This document shows, piece after piece, positions 23,208-31,126 of a stretch of 33,015 nt of DNA. A program made the position numbers and the translations under genes. Each line of letters begins with the position of its first letter. The first letter of the stretch is position 1. The notes below the pieces were generated by a model, which searched no databases, had not been told where the DNA came from, and worked only from the letters and a program-made list of their open reading frames with translations. The DNA is from Fen-549 sp050011315 (GTDB lineage Bacteria; Actinomycetota; Thermoleophilia; Gaiellales; Gaiellaceae). The stretch is from contig JBEKJI010000025.1 of assembly GCA_050011315.1 (NCBI GenBank), positions 1 through 33,015 of the forward strand, written 5' to 3'.

Positions 23208-24110
23208 GTGACCGCGGTTATCCGGGCAGAGGGTCTGACCAAGTTCTACGGCGCCAGCCGTGGCATCTCGGGGCTCAGCCTCGAGGTCGAGCCGGGCGAG
23301 GTGTTCGGCTTCCTCGGTCCGAACGGCGCCGGCAAGACGACGACCGTTCGTCTGATGCTCGATCTGATTCGCCCGAGCTCGGGCCGGCTCGAGCTGTTCG
23401 GGCTGGACGTTCGCAAGCAGAGCGTCGCCGTGCGCAGCAGGACCGGCTACTTGCCCGGCGACCTGCGCCTGTACGAGCGTCTGACCCCACGCGAGCTGCT
23501 GCGCTACTTCGCCGCTCTGCGCGGACTGGACGGACTGGGGGAGGGAAAGAGGCTGGCCGAGCGCTTCGAGCTCGAGCTCGACCGCCCGATCCGCTCGCTC
23601 TCCAAGGGCAACCGCCAGAAAGTGGGGTTGGTCCAGGCCTTTCTGCACCGGCCCGACCTGCTGCTTCTCGACGAGCCCACCGCCGGGCTCGACCCGCTCG
23701 TCCAGATCACCTTCAACGAGCTTCTGCGCGAGGTCGCCGCCGAAGGACGGACGGTCTTCCTCTCCTCGCACATCCTCTCCGAAGTGCAGCGGCTGGCCGA
23801 CCGGGTGGCGATCATCCGCGAGGGCTCGCTCGAGCTGGTCGAGGCGATCGAGACGCTGCGAGCGCGCGCTTTCGTGCGGGTTGAGGCGACGTTCGCCAAG
23901 CCGCCGCCGAGGGGGGCTTTCGCCGGGCTCCCGGGCGTGCGCGAGCTGGAACGGAGAGGGCCGGTTGTCGTCTTCGCGCTCGAGGGGCCTGCCGACCCGC
24001 TCATCAAGGCGCTCGCCCGCTTCGAGGTGCTCGCGCTCGACAGCCATGAGGCCGATCTCGAGGACTTCTTCCTGGCCCTCTATAGAAACGGAGCGAGCGG
24101 TGCTCTCTAG
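23208..24110 (+). CDS. ABC transporter ATP-binding protein
   Basis: A 300-residue protein from GTG 23208. No ribosome site is visible; TAAAGAT about 7-13 nt upstream could be a -10 box, making this another leaderless candidate. Walker A is GPNGAGKTT (37-45), the signature is LSKGNRQKVGL (131-141, with Lys for the usual Gly), Walker B is LLLLDEP (151-157), and the switch His lies in LSSHIL. The C-terminal portion (about 215-295) is the extra domain found in bacitracin/antibiotic-type exporter ATPases. It works with the permease encoded next, whose start overlaps by 11 nt. Divergent from the phosphoketolase gene. Substrate unknown. Confidence 0.94.
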   Translation: MTAVIRAEGLTKFYGASRGISGLSLEVEPGEVFGFLGPNGAGKTTTVRLMLDLIRPSSGRLELFGLDVRKQSVAVRSRTGYLPGDLRLYERLTPRELLRYFAALRGLDGLGEGKRLAERFELELDRPIRSLSKGNRQKVGLVQAFLHRPDLLLLDEPTAGLDPLVQITFNELLREVAAEGRTVFLSSHILSEVQRLADRVAIIREGSLELVEAIETLRARAFVRVEATFAKPPPRGAFAGLPGVRELERRGPVVVFALEGPADPLIKALARFEVLALDSHEADLEDFFLALYRNGASGAL

Positions 24111-24906
24111 CGTCTTCGCGAAGACTCTGCGCGAGCGGCTGCGCGCCTTCCGCTGGTGGTGCCTCGGCACGCTGGGCTTTGTCGCCCTTTACGGCTCGGT
24201 CTATCCCAGCATCAGTGGCAACAAGTCGCTGAACGACCTGATCAAGAACTACCCCGAGGCGCTCAAGGGCTTCATCGGCTTCGGCGGCAATCTCGACATC
24301 GCCTCGGGTGCGGGCTATCTGGGTAGCGAGGTCTTCTCGTTCTGGGGCCCGACTGTGCTGCTGGCGGTGGCGATCTCGGCCGGCGCCGCCGCGCTGGCGG
24401 GTGAGGAGGAGCACGGAACCCTCGATCTGCTCCTGTCGCTGCCCCTCTCGCGTACGCGCTGCCTGCTCGAGAAGCTGGCGGCACTGGTCTGCGAGACGCT
24501 TGCGCTCGCCTTCGTGCTCTGGATCTTGCTCGTGGTCGCCTCGTACTCGGCGGGGATGGGAGTGAATGCCGGTAACCTGGGCGCTGCGGTGCTCGTCCTG
24601 CTTCTGTTCGCGCTCGATTTCGGCGTACTCGCACTCGCCATCGGCGCCGCCACGGGGCGCCGGGCGCTGGCGATCGGTCTCTCGGCCACGCTCGCCGTCG
24701 CCGCCGATGTGGTCAACGCCCTCGCACCGCTTGCGAGCTGGCTCGACGGTGTCAAGCTCGCCTCGCCCTTCTACTACTACACGCACGGCGACCCGCTTCG
24801 GAACGGAGTCAACGCCACGGACGCGATCATCCTGGTGGCGATCGCCGTTGCCTTCGCCGCGGTCGCGCCGCTTCTCTTCCGGCGTCGCGACCTGGCCGCG
24901 CCCTAG
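24100..24906 (+). CDS. ABC-2 type permease
   Basis: A 268-residue membrane protein from GTG 24100 (GGAG 8 nt upstream), overlapping the end of the ATPase gene by 11 nt. An N-terminal basic stretch (RERLRAFRWW) and the first helix are followed by an outer loop of about 60 residues, then five helices. The segment EEEHGTLDLLLSLPLSR is the typical cytoplasmic coupling motif of ABC-2 permeases (YhaP/NosY-like group). It forms an exporter with the upstream ATPase; the cargo is not evident. Confidence 0.92.
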   Translation: MLSSVFAKTLRERLRAFRWWCLGTLGFVALYGSVYPSISGNKSLNDLIKNYPEALKGFIGFGGNLDIASGAGYLGSEVFSFWGPTVLLAVAISAGAAALAGEEEHGTLDLLLSLPLSRTRCLLEKLAALVCETLALAFVLWILLVVASYSAGMGVNAGNLGAAVLVLLLFALDFGVLALAIGAATGRRALAIGLSATLAVAADVVNALAPLASWLDGVKLASPFYYYTHGDPLRNGVNATDAIILVAIAVAFAAVAPLLFRRRDLAAP

Positions 24907-24994
24907 AGCTACCGGTAGAAGCGTGGCGGCCGGTGCCCCGGGAAGTGCTCTTCGCGGGAGAGGAGTAGAAGCCGTCGCGTCGCACAGAAGCGGT

Positions 24995-25540
24995 ATGTGG
25001 CACGCGATCTTCCATATGACGATCGGGCCCGGCGAGAAGATCCTGCGCTCGTTTCTCGTCTACGTCTTTCTCATCGTCGCACTCCGCGTCGTGGGCAAAC
25101 GTGAGCTGGGTCAGGCGAACACGCTCGACCTGGTCGTGTTGCTGCTGGTTGCCAACGCTGTTCAGAACGGAATCATCGGCAACGATCTGTCGGTGACGGG
25201 CGCGATGCTCGGTGCCGCGACTCTCTTTTTCATCAACGAGCTCTTCGCTCGTACGACCGCGGTTTGGCCCTTCGGCTCGCGCCTGCTCGAGGGCGCGCCC
25301 ACGCAGCTGATCGAGGACGGAAAGCCGATTCGCAAGGCGCTTCGCGCGACCGGTATCTCGCTCAGCGAACTGCGCGCGACCGCGCGGCGCCAGGGCTTCG
25401 CACACCTCGGCGCCGTGCACACGGCCATTCTCGAGACTAACGGCGTCGTGAGCATGTTCACGGAGAACGAGCCGCTCATCTACCACCCGGCTGAACCTGG
25501 AGGCCTGCGTATCGGCAAGCGCCGGCGTTCGCGCGGCTAG
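24995..25540 (+). CDS. DUF421 (YetF-like) membrane protein
   Basis: A 181-residue protein from ATG 24995. Three N-terminal helices (about 15-90) contain the family motif LRVVGKRELGQANTLDLVVLLLVANAVQN. A soluble domain follows with AVWPFGSRLLEGAPTQLIEDGKPI and a C-terminal Arg-rich tail. YetF relatives are widespread membrane proteins of unknown function, sometimes linked to spore or stress physiology. The first 88 nt after the permease stop contain no terminator, so it may be co-transcribed with the ABC genes. The start is not strongly supported; a second ATG lies 7 codons later. Confidence 0.88.
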   Translation: MWHAIFHMTIGPGEKILRSFLVYVFLIVALRVVGKRELGQANTLDLVVLLLVANAVQNGIIGNDLSVTGAMLGAATLFFINELFARTTAVWPFGSRLLEGAPTQLIEDGKPIRKALRATGISLSELRATARRQGFAHLGAVHTAILETNGVVSMFTENEPLIYHPAEPGGLRIGKRRRSRG

Positions 25541-25562
25541 CCGCCACGTCGAGCACGCTCTC

Positions 25563-25585
25563 GCTCGGTCGAGCTCGATCCGAGC
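25563..25585. terminator. Hairpin between convergent genes
   Basis: GCTCGG (25563-25568) pairs with CCGAGC (25580-25585) around a self-complementary TCGAGCTCGA and one bulged T. It lies midway between the DUF421 stop and the cyclase stop. No T run, so only weak evidence of termination. Confidence 0.3.
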
Positions 25586-25590
25586 CGTCG

Positions 25591-26208
25591 CTAGCGGACA
25601 AGTACGGCTCGCGCCGGCGCCCCGTCCGAGCCGACGAGCTTGAGCGGCAGGCAGATCAGCTCGTAGGAGCCCGGCTCGATCTCACGCAGGTCGAGTCCTT
25701 CGACGCAGACCACGCCGGCCGAGAGCAGGATGCGGTGCGCTTCGGCGTCGCCGATCGAGAGGTAGTCGATGCCGAGCAGTTTTACTCCGCGCTCGAGCAG
25801 GAAGGCCGCCGCCTCCCCGTCCAGGCGCACGAAGTCGCGTGTGAATTCGTTTTGGCTCCAGAGCTGGGAGTTACGGGTCTTAAAGAGGATTCGCTCGCAT
25901 CCGCGCGGCGGTAGCTCCAGCGCGCGCACCGTGGCGAGGTCGAGCGCGCTTGTCGCCGCGGTGGCGTCGACCACCTCGACGGGCCCGATCAGGCGATCGA
26001 GCGGTAAGGCCTCGGCGCCGGCTCCGTCGGCAAGGAAGTGAACGGGCGCGTCCACGTGGGTCGCCGAGTGCGCGCCAAGATCGAGCTCGCTCACGTTCGC
26101 TGGATCGCCTGCCGCGATCGATTCGACGCGCGTTACGTGCACCGGCGGGTTGCCCGCGTAGTGGAGCATCCCATCCCGGATCGGGACACTGATGTCGAAG
26201 ATCTTCAC
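25591..26208 (-). CDS. Cyclase family protein, kynurenine-formamidase-like
   Basis: A 205-residue protein from ATG 26206-26208. The metal-binding motif of the family, HxGTHxDxPxHF, appears as HSATHVDAPVHF (47-58) with His47, His51, Asp53 and His57; the usual Gly is Ala49. The end of the protein, GSYELICLPLKLVGSDGAPARAVL, is also typical. KynB members hydrolyse N-formylkynurenine; others act on different amides or lactones. No tryptophan catabolism genes are nearby, so the substrate is open. An intrinsic terminator lies 72 bp before its start in the same direction. Confidence 0.9.
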   Translation of the reverse strand: MKIFDISVPIRDGMLHYAGNPPVHVTRVESIAAGDPANVSELDLGAHSATHVDAPVHFLADGAGAEALPLDRLIGPVEVVDATAATSALDLATVRALELPPRGCERILFKTRNSQLWSQNEFTRDFVRLDGEAAAFLLERGVKLLGIDYLSIGDAEAHRILLSAGVVCVEGLDLREIEPGSYELICLPLKLVGSDGAPARAVLVR

Positions 26209-26279
26209 GGCAGTTAGAACCTTAGAGCCTCTTCCGCCAGGTCTGCCGAGTTGTGGGAGCTCGTCGAGCCGCTTTTGCC

Positions 26280-26317
26280 AAAAAAAGACGCGGCGGGCGA
26301 GGTATCGCGGCCGCGTC
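26280..26317 (-). terminator. Intrinsic terminator upstream of the cyclase gene
   Basis: On the minus strand GACGCGGC (26317-26310) and GCCGCGTC (26294-26287) form a perfect 8-bp stem with a 15-nt loop, followed immediately by seven T (26286-26280). It reads towards the cyclase gene and ends 72 bp before its ATG, yet no gene precedes it on this strand (the sigma factor at 26398 faces the other way). It may be a leader attenuator or the end of a small RNA. Confidence 0.75.
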
Positions 26318-26397
26318 GAGAAGCTGCGCTTCGATCCGGCGAGCGCCTAGCCCGCCGCGGCGCGAACTTTTCGCCCGTCCCGTGGCAAGAGGTGGAG

Positions 26398-26940
26398 ATG
26401 ATTGAGAATGCCCCTGTGTCGCGAGTCGCACAGACGGACGCGGAGCTCCTCGCGGCGTCGCTGGAGCATCCGGAGTCATTTCGCACGCTCTTCGAGCGCC
26501 ACTATCAGTCCGTCTGGCGCTTTCTCGCCTGGCGTTTCGGAGGCGCCGCGGCGGACGACGCCTGCGCCGAGACCTTCGCGACAGCCTTCGCCGAGCGCGG
26601 CCGCTATGACCACAGCCATGCCGATGCGCGGCCGTGGCTGCTCGGGATCGCGGTCAACCACGGCCGCCGTCATGCGCGACGCGAGCGCAGGAGGCTGGAG
26701 CAACTCGCGGGCACCGTTTCCCGTACACCTTCCGGTCCGACCGTTGGCCTCGATCCGCGGGGCGAGCTCGCCCGTGGCCTGCTCGCGCTCGACGAGCGTG
26801 ACCGCGAACCTCTGCTCCTGCTCGCACTCGCCGACCTTTCCTACGCCCAGATCGCCGTCGCGCTCGGCATCCCCGAAGGGACTGTGCGCTCGCGGATCAA
26901 TCGCGCTCGTCGTCAGCTGAAGGAGGTAATCCAGAAATGA
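26398..26940 (+). CDS. ECF-type RNA polymerase sigma factor
   Basis: A 180-residue protein from ATG 26398 (GAGGTGGAG upstream). Sigma region 2 spans about residues 30-95, with the -10 recognition and core-binding helices around FRTLFERHYQSVWRFLAWRF and DACAETFATAF. Region 4 spans about 125-175, with the helix-turn-helix LSYAQIAVALGIPEGTVRSR and a final basic helix. Region 3 is reduced to a short linker, as in extracytoplasmic-function sigma factors. It directs RNA polymerase to a stress or envelope regulon. The next gene overlaps by 4 nt (ATGA) and encodes a membrane-anchored partner, so activity is probably controlled by that protein. No match to its own promoter was obvious upstream. Confidence 0.93.
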   Translation: MIENAPVSRVAQTDAELLAASLEHPESFRTLFERHYQSVWRFLAWRFGGAAADDACAETFATAFAERGRYDHSHADARPWLLGIAVNHGRRHARRERRRLEQLAGTVSRTPSGPTVGLDPRGELARGLLALDERDREPLLLLALADLSYAQIAVALGIPEGTVRSRINRARRQLKEVIQK

Positions 26941-27977
26941 ACGAGATCGATCAGCTCGTGCGTGAGCTCTACGCGACGGACGCGCCTCCGGCCGCTGAGC
27001 TCGAGGCTCTGTGGACCTCCGTGGAGCGCCGGATCGGCGCGCCTGCAGGGTCTTCGCACATCCGTTGGCGGGAGCGCCGCTGGCGCGTCGCGCTCGCCGT
27101 CGGGCTGGCGGGTGCGACCGTCCTCGCCTTCCTGCCGGCCCGCCGGCACTCGCTCGGCGGCGCGATCCCCCAGAACGCGAGCGCCGCCCAGGTGCTGCGA
27201 ATCCTCGCCGACCGGGGCTCGAGCCTGCCGGACGTCCCACGGGGGAGCTTCCTCTACTCGGGCGGCACGCGAACCGTCCTGTCCACAGGCCCTAACGATG
27301 ACGGCATCACCTTCCACGCCTTCATCCGCCAGCACTGGCAGCTCTGGGTGGGGCGGGACGGCAGCGTTCGTCAGCGTGTGCGCACCGAACGCGCGTATGT
27401 CGGCTACCCGACCCGGCGCGACCGCCGCCTCGCCCGCCGCTACACGGAACCTCTGGACATCCCCGAGGATACGACCAGCCACTCGCCGGCTACCTTTCGC
27501 CGCGATTTCGGGATGACGCTCAGCGCCATGAGACGCCTGCCGACCGAGCCGAGCGCGCTCGCCCGCGCGGTGCTGGCAAACCCGTACGCCCATGAGCGGC
27601 GCAATAACAACGGCTTGGGCCTAGTAGACGATCCGTTCGAGGCCGCGCTCTCGATCCTCATGGCGCCCGTGCGCCCGGCGACCCGCGCCGCCATGTACGG
27701 CGCGCTTGCCACCCTCCCGCACGTGCGCAGACTGCCTGACGAGTCTGTGGCCGGAAGACCGGCGGTCGCCGTGGCGCTGCGCTTCGTCATGCCGGGAGCC
27801 AGGCACAGCCTCTGTGATCACGTCCTTCTGCTCGACCCGGCAACGGGCGCGCTCCTCGGCTCGCGCTACGTCTACCTTTTCTCCACCGCGGGCCTGCCGG
27901 CGGGAACCGCGATCAACCGCTGGACGTACCGGCAGGCCGTCGTTCCCACGCTACGCAGTGTCCCGAAGGGCCAATAG
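26937..27977 (+). CDS. Membrane-anchored sigma-factor partner (CU044_5270-like)
   Basis: A 346-residue protein whose ATG overlaps the sigma factor stop. The short cytoplasmic N-terminus (about 1-48, MNEIDQLVRELYATDAPP…) is followed by one helix (about 50-67) and a large outer domain. This topology and the position behind an ECF sigma factor match CU044_5270-type proteins, thought to serve as anti-sigma or sensor partners. The zinc-type HxxxCxxC of ZAS anti-sigma domains is absent from the N-terminus. The outer domain is unrecognised; it would sense an envelope signal and release the sigma factor. The gene is convergent with the por operon. Confidence 0.8.
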   Translation: MNEIDQLVRELYATDAPPAAELEALWTSVERRIGAPAGSSHIRWRERRWRVALAVGLAGATVLAFLPARRHSLGGAIPQNASAAQVLRILADRGSSLPDVPRGSFLYSGGTRTVLSTGPNDDGITFHAFIRQHWQLWVGRDGSVRQRVRTERAYVGYPTRRDRRLARRYTEPLDIPEDTTSHSPATFRRDFGMTLSAMRRLPTEPSALARAVLANPYAHERRNNNGLGLVDDPFEAALSILMAPVRPATRAAMYGALATLPHVRRLPDESVAGRPAVAVALRFVMPGARHSLCDHVLLLDPATGALLGSRYVYLFSTAGLPAGTAINRWTYRQAVVPTLRSVPKGQ

Positions 27978-28053
27978 GCGCGCACCTGCTCAGAGGCCTG
28001 CGACCCACGGCCGCGCGTTCCCTCGCTGTCCGAGCGGGGTTAGCGCCCCAGAT

Positions 28054-28094
28054 ACGAAACGGCCCGCCCGGAGTGTGTCTTCCGAACGAGCCGT
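28054..28094 (-). terminator. Terminator of the por operon
   Basis: On the minus strand ACGGC (28094-28090) pairs with GCCGT (28063-28059), with further pairs CG and CGGA/TCCG inside the interrupted stem, followed by TTTCG. It lies about 27 nt after the porB stop. Confidence 0.6.
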
Positions 28095-28120
28095 CTTCGT
28101 GGTTTCTCTCCGAAGAGCGG

Positions 28121-29134
28121 CTAGGCGACCGCACCGACCGGTGTCTCGGTCTGCTCGGCCTCTTCGGCCGGCTTGATGACCGGAAGCTCCGTGACCGGCT
28201 CGCCGCAGAGTGCCAGCAATCTGCGCCACTCGCCCTCGACCTGCTCCTGGATCGCCTCGAGCAGCCCCTCGTTGCCGGGCTTGAAGAGGTGAGCGAAGCG
28301 CCTCTGCATCTTCAGGAAGTCGGCCACCGGGATCACCTTGCGCGGCCGGTAGGTGAGCCGGTACTCGCCGTTCACCACCTCGAAGAGCGGCCAGAAGAGG
28401 CTGTCCTGGGCCGCGTTCATGACCTCGGGTCCGACTCTCGACTCGTGGCCCCAGCCGAGCGGGCAGTCGCTCATCACATTCAAGAAGGCGGGTCCGTCCA
28501 TCGAGACCGCGCGCTCCACCTTGGCGCTCAGATCCTGCCAGCGGCCGCCGGATGCCTGGCCGACGTAGGGAATGTGGTGCGCGGCCGCGATCGCTGTCAG
28601 ATCCTTGCGCTGCTGGAGCTTGCCGATCGACTCGGAGCCGACCGGGCTCGTTGTCGTGTCGGCGCCGTAGGGCGTCGCGCCGGAGCGCTGAATGCCCGTG
28701 TTCATGTAGGCGCCGTTGTCGTAGCAGACGTAGAGGAAGCGGTGACCGCGTTCCAGCGCCCCCGACAGAGCCTGTAGGCCGATGTCGTAGGTGCCGCCGT
28801 CGCCGCCGAAGGCGACGATCGTGACTTCCTTGTCGCCGCCGGGCAGCGTGCCGCGCCGTTTCAAGGCCTTGTAGGCGGCCTCGACACCGCTCGCAACGGC
28901 CGCCGTGTTCTCGAACGCGGTGTGCATCCAGGGCACGTTCCAGGCGGTGATCGGGTAACGCGAGGTAGCGACCTCGAGGCAGCCGGTTGCGTTGAGGACG
29001 ATGACCGGCGTCTCGATCGTGCTCAGGATGGTGCGGACGATGCTCGGAACGCCGCACCCCTGGCAGAGAGCATGTCCACCGCCGAGCGGCTGGACGCCGT
29101 TTTGATTTCTAGCAATCCGCTTGAGTCTCGACAT
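28121..29134 (-). CDS. porB: Pyruvate (2-oxoacid):ferredoxin oxidoreductase, beta subunit
   Basis: A 337-residue protein from ATG 29132-29134, 6 nt after the porA stop, with GGAG about 8-12 nt upstream inside the porA end. This is the thiamine diphosphate subunit. The ThDP/Mg motif runs from GDGGTYDIG (111-119) to CYDNGAYMNTG (137-147). Cys24 and Cys27 (CQGCG), Cys52, and a further Cys in SDCPLGWG (about residue 223) are positioned to bind the proximal 4Fe-4S cluster. TSRYPITAWNVPWMHTAFEN is the classic PorB substrate/ThDP region, closer to pyruvate than to 2-oxoglutarate enzymes. Last gene of the operon. Substrate assignment as pyruvate rests on similarity. Confidence 0.93.
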   Translation of the reverse strand: MSRLKRIARNQNGVQPLGGGHALCQGCGVPSIVRTILSTIETPVIVLNATGCLEVATSRYPITAWNVPWMHTAFENTAAVASGVEAAYKALKRRGTLPGGDKEVTIVAFGGDGGTYDIGLQALSGALERGHRFLYVCYDNGAYMNTGIQRSGATPYGADTTTSPVGSESIGKLQQRKDLTAIAAAHHIPYVGQASGGRWQDLSAKVERAVSMDGPAFLNVMSDCPLGWGHESRVGPEVMNAAQDSLFWPLFEVVNGEYRLTYRPRKVIPVADFLKMQRRFAHLFKPGNEGLLEAIQEQVEGEWRRLLALCGEPVTELPVIKPAEEAEQTETPVGAVA

Positions 29135-29140
29135 GGTGGA

Positions 29141-30301
29141 TTAGCTCCGTAGTCCGATGTGGGTGGGAGCCTCGCCGGCGAAGATGGCGCGGCCTTCGGC
29201 CGGAACCAGCTCGCGGCCGCCGAGGCCGAAGACATGGGCGCGTAGTTTCGCGTCCGAGCCGTACAGCGTCGCTGCCATCTCGCTGTGCAGCGACGGGAAC
29301 GAGCCGGGCGCATCCGAGCGATCGAGCACGATCACTTCCTTGACCGATGCCAGTGCCTTGCGAATCGCCTCGGCCGGGAAGGGCCGGTAGGAGACCAGGC
29401 GTAGCAGTCCGACCTTCTCGCCCTCGGCGCGAAGCTCGTCGACGACGTCCTTGATCGTGCCGGCCGTCGATCCCATCAGGAAGATCACCTTCTCGGCGCC
29501 CTCGAGCTCGTACTCCTCGAGCAAGCCGAAGGGCCGTTCGACCATTGGGGAGTACTCGGCGAAGACATCCGCGATCACCGTCTCCGCAGCCTCCATGGCC
29601 GCGTTCATCTGGTAACGGAGCTCGGTGTAGTAGTCCTGTAGAGCGAAGACGCCCTTGGTCGTGACCTGCTCGACATCCAGCAGCGGCAGCGGGATCTTGT
29701 ATTCGCCGACGAAGCTCTTGACGTCCTCGTCGGGAACGAGCTCCAGCGGCTCCTCCGAGTGGGTGAGCGTGAAGCCGTCCTGGCAGACGAGCACCGGCAG
29801 CATCACGTCGGGGTGCTCGGCGATCCGCGCCGCCATCACCGTCAGGTCGTAGGCCTCCTGGACGCTCTCGGCGAACAGCTGGATCACTCCCGAGTCGCGG
29901 ATCATCATCGAGTCGGAGTGGTCGCAGTGGATGTTGAGCGGCGCCGAGAGGGCGCGGTTGCCCACCGCCATCACGATCGGCGCGCGCATACCCGCGGCGA
30001 TGTAGACGACCTCGGCCATCAGGGCCAGGCCCTGCGACGAGGTGGCGGTCATCGAGCGGGCGCCGGCCAGGGCCGAGCCCACAGCCGCGCTCATCGCGGA
30101 GTGCTCCGACTCGACGTTGACGATCTCGGTCGTCGCCTTGCCGTTGGCGACCAGCTTGGCGAAGGTCTGGATGATCGGGGTCTGCGGCGTGATCGGGTAG
30201 ACGGGGAAGACGTCGGGATCGATCTGGGCCATCGCGTAGGCGACGGCCTCTCCGCCGGTCAGAAGCTGCCTACCGGCCTGCGTCTTAACTGCCACTCTCA
30301 T
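29141..30301 (-). CDS. porA: Pyruvate (2-oxoacid):ferredoxin oxidoreductase, alpha subunit
   Basis: A 386-residue protein from ATG 30299-30301 (a GTG one codon earlier is an alternative; GAGGAG lies just before). Motifs: LLTGGEAVAYAM at the N-terminus, YPITPQTPI (35-43), VESEHSAMSAAVGSALAG (63-80) and TATSSQGLALM (85-95), all typical of the alpha chain that shapes the active site and binds 2-oxoacid and CoA. It overlaps porD by 17 nt and ends 6 nt before porB. The enzyme cleaves pyruvate with CoA to acetyl-CoA and CO2, reducing ferredoxin, or runs backwards as pyruvate synthase. Confidence 0.95.
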   Translation of the reverse strand: MRVAVKTQAGRQLLTGGEAVAYAMAQIDPDVFPVYPITPQTPIIQTFAKLVANGKATTEIVNVESEHSAMSAAVGSALAGARSMTATSSQGLALMAEVVYIAAGMRAPIVMAVGNRALSAPLNIHCDHSDSMMIRDSGVIQLFAESVQEAYDLTVMAARIAEHPDVMLPVLVCQDGFTLTHSEEPLELVPDEDVKSFVGEYKIPLPLLDVEQVTTKGVFALQDYYTELRYQMNAAMEAAETVIADVFAEYSPMVERPFGLLEEYELEGAEKVIFLMGSTAGTIKDVVDELRAEGEKVGLLRLVSYRPFPAEAIRKALASVKEVIVLDRSDAPGSFPSLHSEMAATLYGSDAKLRAHVFGLGGRELVPAEGRAIFAGEAPTHIGLRS

Positions 30302-30614
30302 CACTCCTCATCACCCAGCCCGCGGGGGTTTCCGTCTCCTCGGGCACCATCTCGATTGCGCCGACGGGACATACGGCCGCGCAAACCTCGCAGCCCTTGC
30401 AGAAGTAGTCGTCGAAACCGACGAAGGTCGTGTCCTCGATCAGGATCGCCGAGTCGGGACAGTAGAGCCAGCAGAGCAGGCAGTTGGTGCACTTCGAGAG
30501 GTCGGCGAGCGGCTTGATGCCGGTGCGCCAGCTCCCGGTCTTGGGTTTCTCTGCGTCGGTGGGCCTGATCGTGCCCCCCGGCGAGAGTTCTTGCCAGGGC
30601 CTCAGGCCAGACAT
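30285..30614 (-). CDS. porD: Pyruvate:ferredoxin oxidoreductase, delta subunit (2x 4Fe-4S)
   Basis: A 109-residue protein from ATG 30612-30614 with GGAGGG 6 nt upstream. Two ferredoxin-type motifs, CTNCLLCWLYCP (Cys42, 45, 48, 52) and CKGCEVCAAVCP (Cys72, 75, 78, 82), bind two 4Fe-4S clusters that pass electrons from the ThDP site to free ferredoxin. The start overlaps porC by 13 nt, and the end overlaps porA. A separate delta subunit marks the four-subunit archaeal/Thermotoga-type enzyme rather than the fused bacterial single-chain type. Confidence 0.95.
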   Translation of the reverse strand: MSGLRPWQELSPGGTIRPTDAEKPKTGSWRTGIKPLADLSKCTNCLLCWLYCPDSAILIEDTTFVGFDDYFCKGCEVCAAVCPVGAIEMVPEETETPAGWVMRSDESGS

Positions 30615-31126
30615 GCGTATCCCTCCGCGATTGCGGCGCGGAGCGAGTCCGCGTCGAGTCGTTTTCCGAGTTTCTTGGTGGCGGCCTCTTGGATGTTCTC
30701 GAGTGGGATGCCGCCCGCGGCCGCCGCGGCGCCGAGCATGACGACGTTCGAGAAGCGCAGGCCGTGATCGTGGGCGATCTTCGTGGCCGGGATGGCTCGT
30801 GCGTTGACGCCCTTCAGCGACTCCGGCAGCTCGTTGGAGTCGACCAGGACGACACCGTCGTCCGAGAGGCCCTCGGCGACGTTCATCTCGTTCACGAGCG
30901 TGGGCTCGAGCACGATCACGATGTCGGGCGCGGCGACCGGGTCGTGACGGCGGATCGCTTTGTCCGAGATGCGGGTGTATGCGCGCATCGGCGCTCCGCG
31001 GCGCTCGGGGCCGTACTCCGGGAACGCCTGCACGCTCGACCCGGCGAGAAGCCCTGCCTCGGCAAGCAGCTGCGAGACGGTCTTCGCACCCTGGCCGGCG
31101 CGTGCGTGCCAGCGAACTTCCTTCAT
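30602..31126 (-). CDS. porC: Pyruvate:ferredoxin oxidoreductase, gamma subunit
   Basis: A 174-residue protein from ATG 31124-31126, with AAGGAGAG upstream. The start MKEVRWHARAGQGAKTVSQLLAEA corresponds to the gamma-chain fold that opens with a glycine-rich GQG loop (11-13); FPEYGPERRGAPMRAYTRIS is the next conserved block. This domain III/VI-type subunit packs against PorA and contributes to CoA binding. The start overlaps the flavoprotein stop by 4 nt (ATGA). Confidence 0.94.
   Translation of the reverse strand: MKEVRWHARAGQGAKTVSQLLAEAGLLAGSSVQAFPEYGPERRGAPMRAYTRISDKAIRRHDPVAAPDIVIVLEPTLVNEMNVAEGLSDDGVVLVDSNELPESLKGVNARAIPATKIAHDHGLRFSNVVMLGAAAAAGGIPLENIQEAATKKLGKRLDADSLRAAIAEGYACLA

Noticed and set aside
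20735..23884. A 1049-codon open frame on the plus strand
   Set aside because: It is antisense to phosphoketolase and the next ABC gene, Val/Asp/Glu/Arg-biased as expected for a mirror of GC-rich coding, with no motifs.
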